From Deltaproteobacteria bacterium (GTDB lineage: Bacteria > Desulfobacterota > Desulfuromonadia > Geobacterales > Geobacteraceae): a stretch of DNA of 14,532 bases. The position numbers and the translations under genes were made by a program. The stretch lies in the NCBI GenBank assembly GCA_021810985.1, contig JAJZQA010000020.1:864-15395 (forward strand), written 5' to 3'. A model generated the notes under the pieces. That model did not search any database, had not been told where the DNA came from, and saw only the letters and a list, made by a program, of their open reading frames with translations. Positions 13,774-14,532 of this stretch are shown in pieces (position 1 is the first letter of the stretch; every line of letters begins with the position of its first letter).

Positions 13774-14361
13774 ATGTCTTTCATCAACTACGCCTCCCGT
13801 GAGATCAACTGCAAGATTGTTTACTACGGTCCTGGTCTGTGCGGTAAGACGACTAACCTTCAATTTGTCTATACAAAAACTGCACCCGATGCAAAAGGGA
13901 AGATGATCAGTCTTGCCACGGAAACGGAGCGGACGCTCTTTTTCGACTTTCTGCCGCTTGCTTTGGGTGAAATCAAGGGATTTAAAACTCGATTCCACCT
14001 GTACACGGTGCCGGGTCAAGTTTTCTATGATGCATCACGCAAGCTTATTCTCAAGGGTGTTGATGGGGTCGTTTTTGTTGCCGACTCCCAGGAAGAGCGA
14101 ATGGATGCCAATTTTGAATCCCTCGACAACCTCGAATTAAACCTGAGGGAGCAGGGCTATGAACTGGGGAAACTTCCCTTCGTAATCCAGTACAATAAGC
14201 GTGATCTTGCCAATGTTGTTCCTGTCGAGGAAATGCGCCGGGAGCTCAATCTGATGAACGTTCCTGATTTCGAAGCCTGTGCCATGACCGGTGAGGGTGT
14301 TTTTGAAACGTTGAAGGCTGTTGCTAAACTCATTCTGATTGATCTGAAAAAGGGTAAGTAG
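13774..14361 (+). CDS. mglA: MglA, Ras-like polarity GTPase
   Basis: A 195-aa small GTPase, the same length as Myxococcus MglA. The P-loop is GPGLCGKTT (19-27) and the switch I region carries R53 in TERTLFF, the residue reported to act in hydrolysis. The G3 motif is the atypical TVPGQ (78-82), with Thr replacing the usual Asp, and base specificity comes from NKRD (141-144). GTP-bound MglA marks the leading pole and organises type IV pili or gliding motors in Myxococcus. In Geobacter-like cells pilus placement or polarity is likely but inferred. Start ATG 13774 with GAGGTG at 13761-13766 (spacer 7). Confidence 0.95.
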   Translation: MSFINYASREINCKIVYYGPGLCGKTTNLQFVYTKTAPDAKGKMISLATETERTLFFDFLPLALGEIKGFKTRFHLYTVPGQVFYDASRKLILKGVDGVVFVADSQEERMDANFESLDNLELNLREQGYELGKLPFVIQYNKRDLANVVPVEEMRRELNLMNVPDFEACAMTGEGVFETLKAVAKLILIDLKKGK

Positions 14362-14379
14362 TTTATGCGCTGACGTCGT

Positions 14380-14401
14380 TTCCGTGCTGTCCGGAAGTTT
14401 T
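14380..14401 (+). terminator. weak terminator candidate after mglA
   Basis: TTCCG (14380-14384), a 7-base loop and CGGAA (14392-14396) are followed by GTTTTC. The stem is short and the T-run is only four, so termination would be inefficient. It starts 18 bases after the mglA stop. Confidence 0.3.
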
Positions 14402-14431
14402 CTCCTGCCTCGCTTGTACTAGGTTTTTTGG

Positions 14432-14529
14432 TAAGATTCTTTTTTCCGCGGATAGTGCCTGGATGTCCGCTGGATTCCCACTCCATAATCTGCTATCGTA
14501 GTACAACCCGCGGAAAAAAGTGTGTCTTA
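14432..14529. repeat. long inverted repeat at the right edge of the window
   Basis: CTTTTTTCCGCGG (14439-14451) and CCGCGGAAAAAAG (14508-14520) are perfect 13-bp arms separated by 56 bases. Outside them TAAGA (14432-14436) and TCTTA (14525-14529) also pair. Inside, GATAG (14451-14455) can pair with CTATC (14493-14497). The T-run is on the 5' arm, so it is not a plus-strand intrinsic terminator. It could be an operator pair for the next gene, a small palindromic element or a DNA loop site. No coding frame is supported from 14362 to the end. Confidence 0.55.
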
Positions 14530-14532
14530 GCG

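Overview
The window looks like chromosomal DNA from an anaerobic bacterium of the Desulfuromonadota (Geobacter / Pelobacter / Desulfuromonas group). Three things point there: an MglB-MglA pair very close to the Myxococcus/Geobacter type; a homodimeric pyruvate:ferredoxin oxidoreductase directly behind recR; and the order tRNA-Ser, ffs, dnaX, ybaB, recR, nifJ, mglB, mglA, which as I recall is shared by Geobacter genomes. This assignment is inference from gene content and remembered family sequences; no search was run. I see no mobile element, phage gene, CRISPR array or clear sign of recent transfer.

Layout. (1) 1-2245, plus strand: a strong sigma70-type promoter drives ablA-ablB, the lysine 2,3-aminomutase and beta-lysine acetyltransferase that make the osmolyte N-epsilon-acetyl-beta-lysine. 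(2) 2242-4257, minus strand: a two-gene redox operon, an FAD oxidoreductase of the type found N-terminal to SelD, then a rhodanese/ferritin-like fusion. Its last gene converges on ablB and shares a CTAG stop with it. (3) 4508-5691: a small TPR protein (plus) convergent with a secreted OmpH/Skp-like protein (minus). (4) 5839-9308, plus strand: tRNA-Ser(GGA), a long hairpin, the SRP RNA gene ffs, then dnaX, ybaB (ebfC) and recR, i.e. replication clamp loading and recombination repair. (5) 9384-13037: nifJ and a classic intrinsic terminator. (6) 13115-14361: a promoter, then mglB and mglA, a polarity GTPase and its Roadblock partner. (7) 14362-14532: noncoding, with a long perfect inverted repeat.

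Start sites. Four starts differ from the longest open frame: ablA at 106 (upstream codons overlap its promoter), dnaX at TTG 6415 (gives the family N-terminus MSYLVLARKW), nifJ at 9384 and mglB at 13190 (both behind good ribosome binding sites). recR at 8715 has no visible Shine-Dalgarno sequence but has a promoter so close that its mRNA may be nearly leaderless.

Novelty. Most of the window is conserved housekeeping DNA and I found no clear new system. The least explained items are the oxidoreductase plus rhodanese-ferritin operon, the 17-pair hairpin between tRNA-Ser and ffs, a nine-A run near the 3' end of dnaX, the structured ybaB-recR spacer with its SD-less recR start, and the inverted repeat at the right edge.
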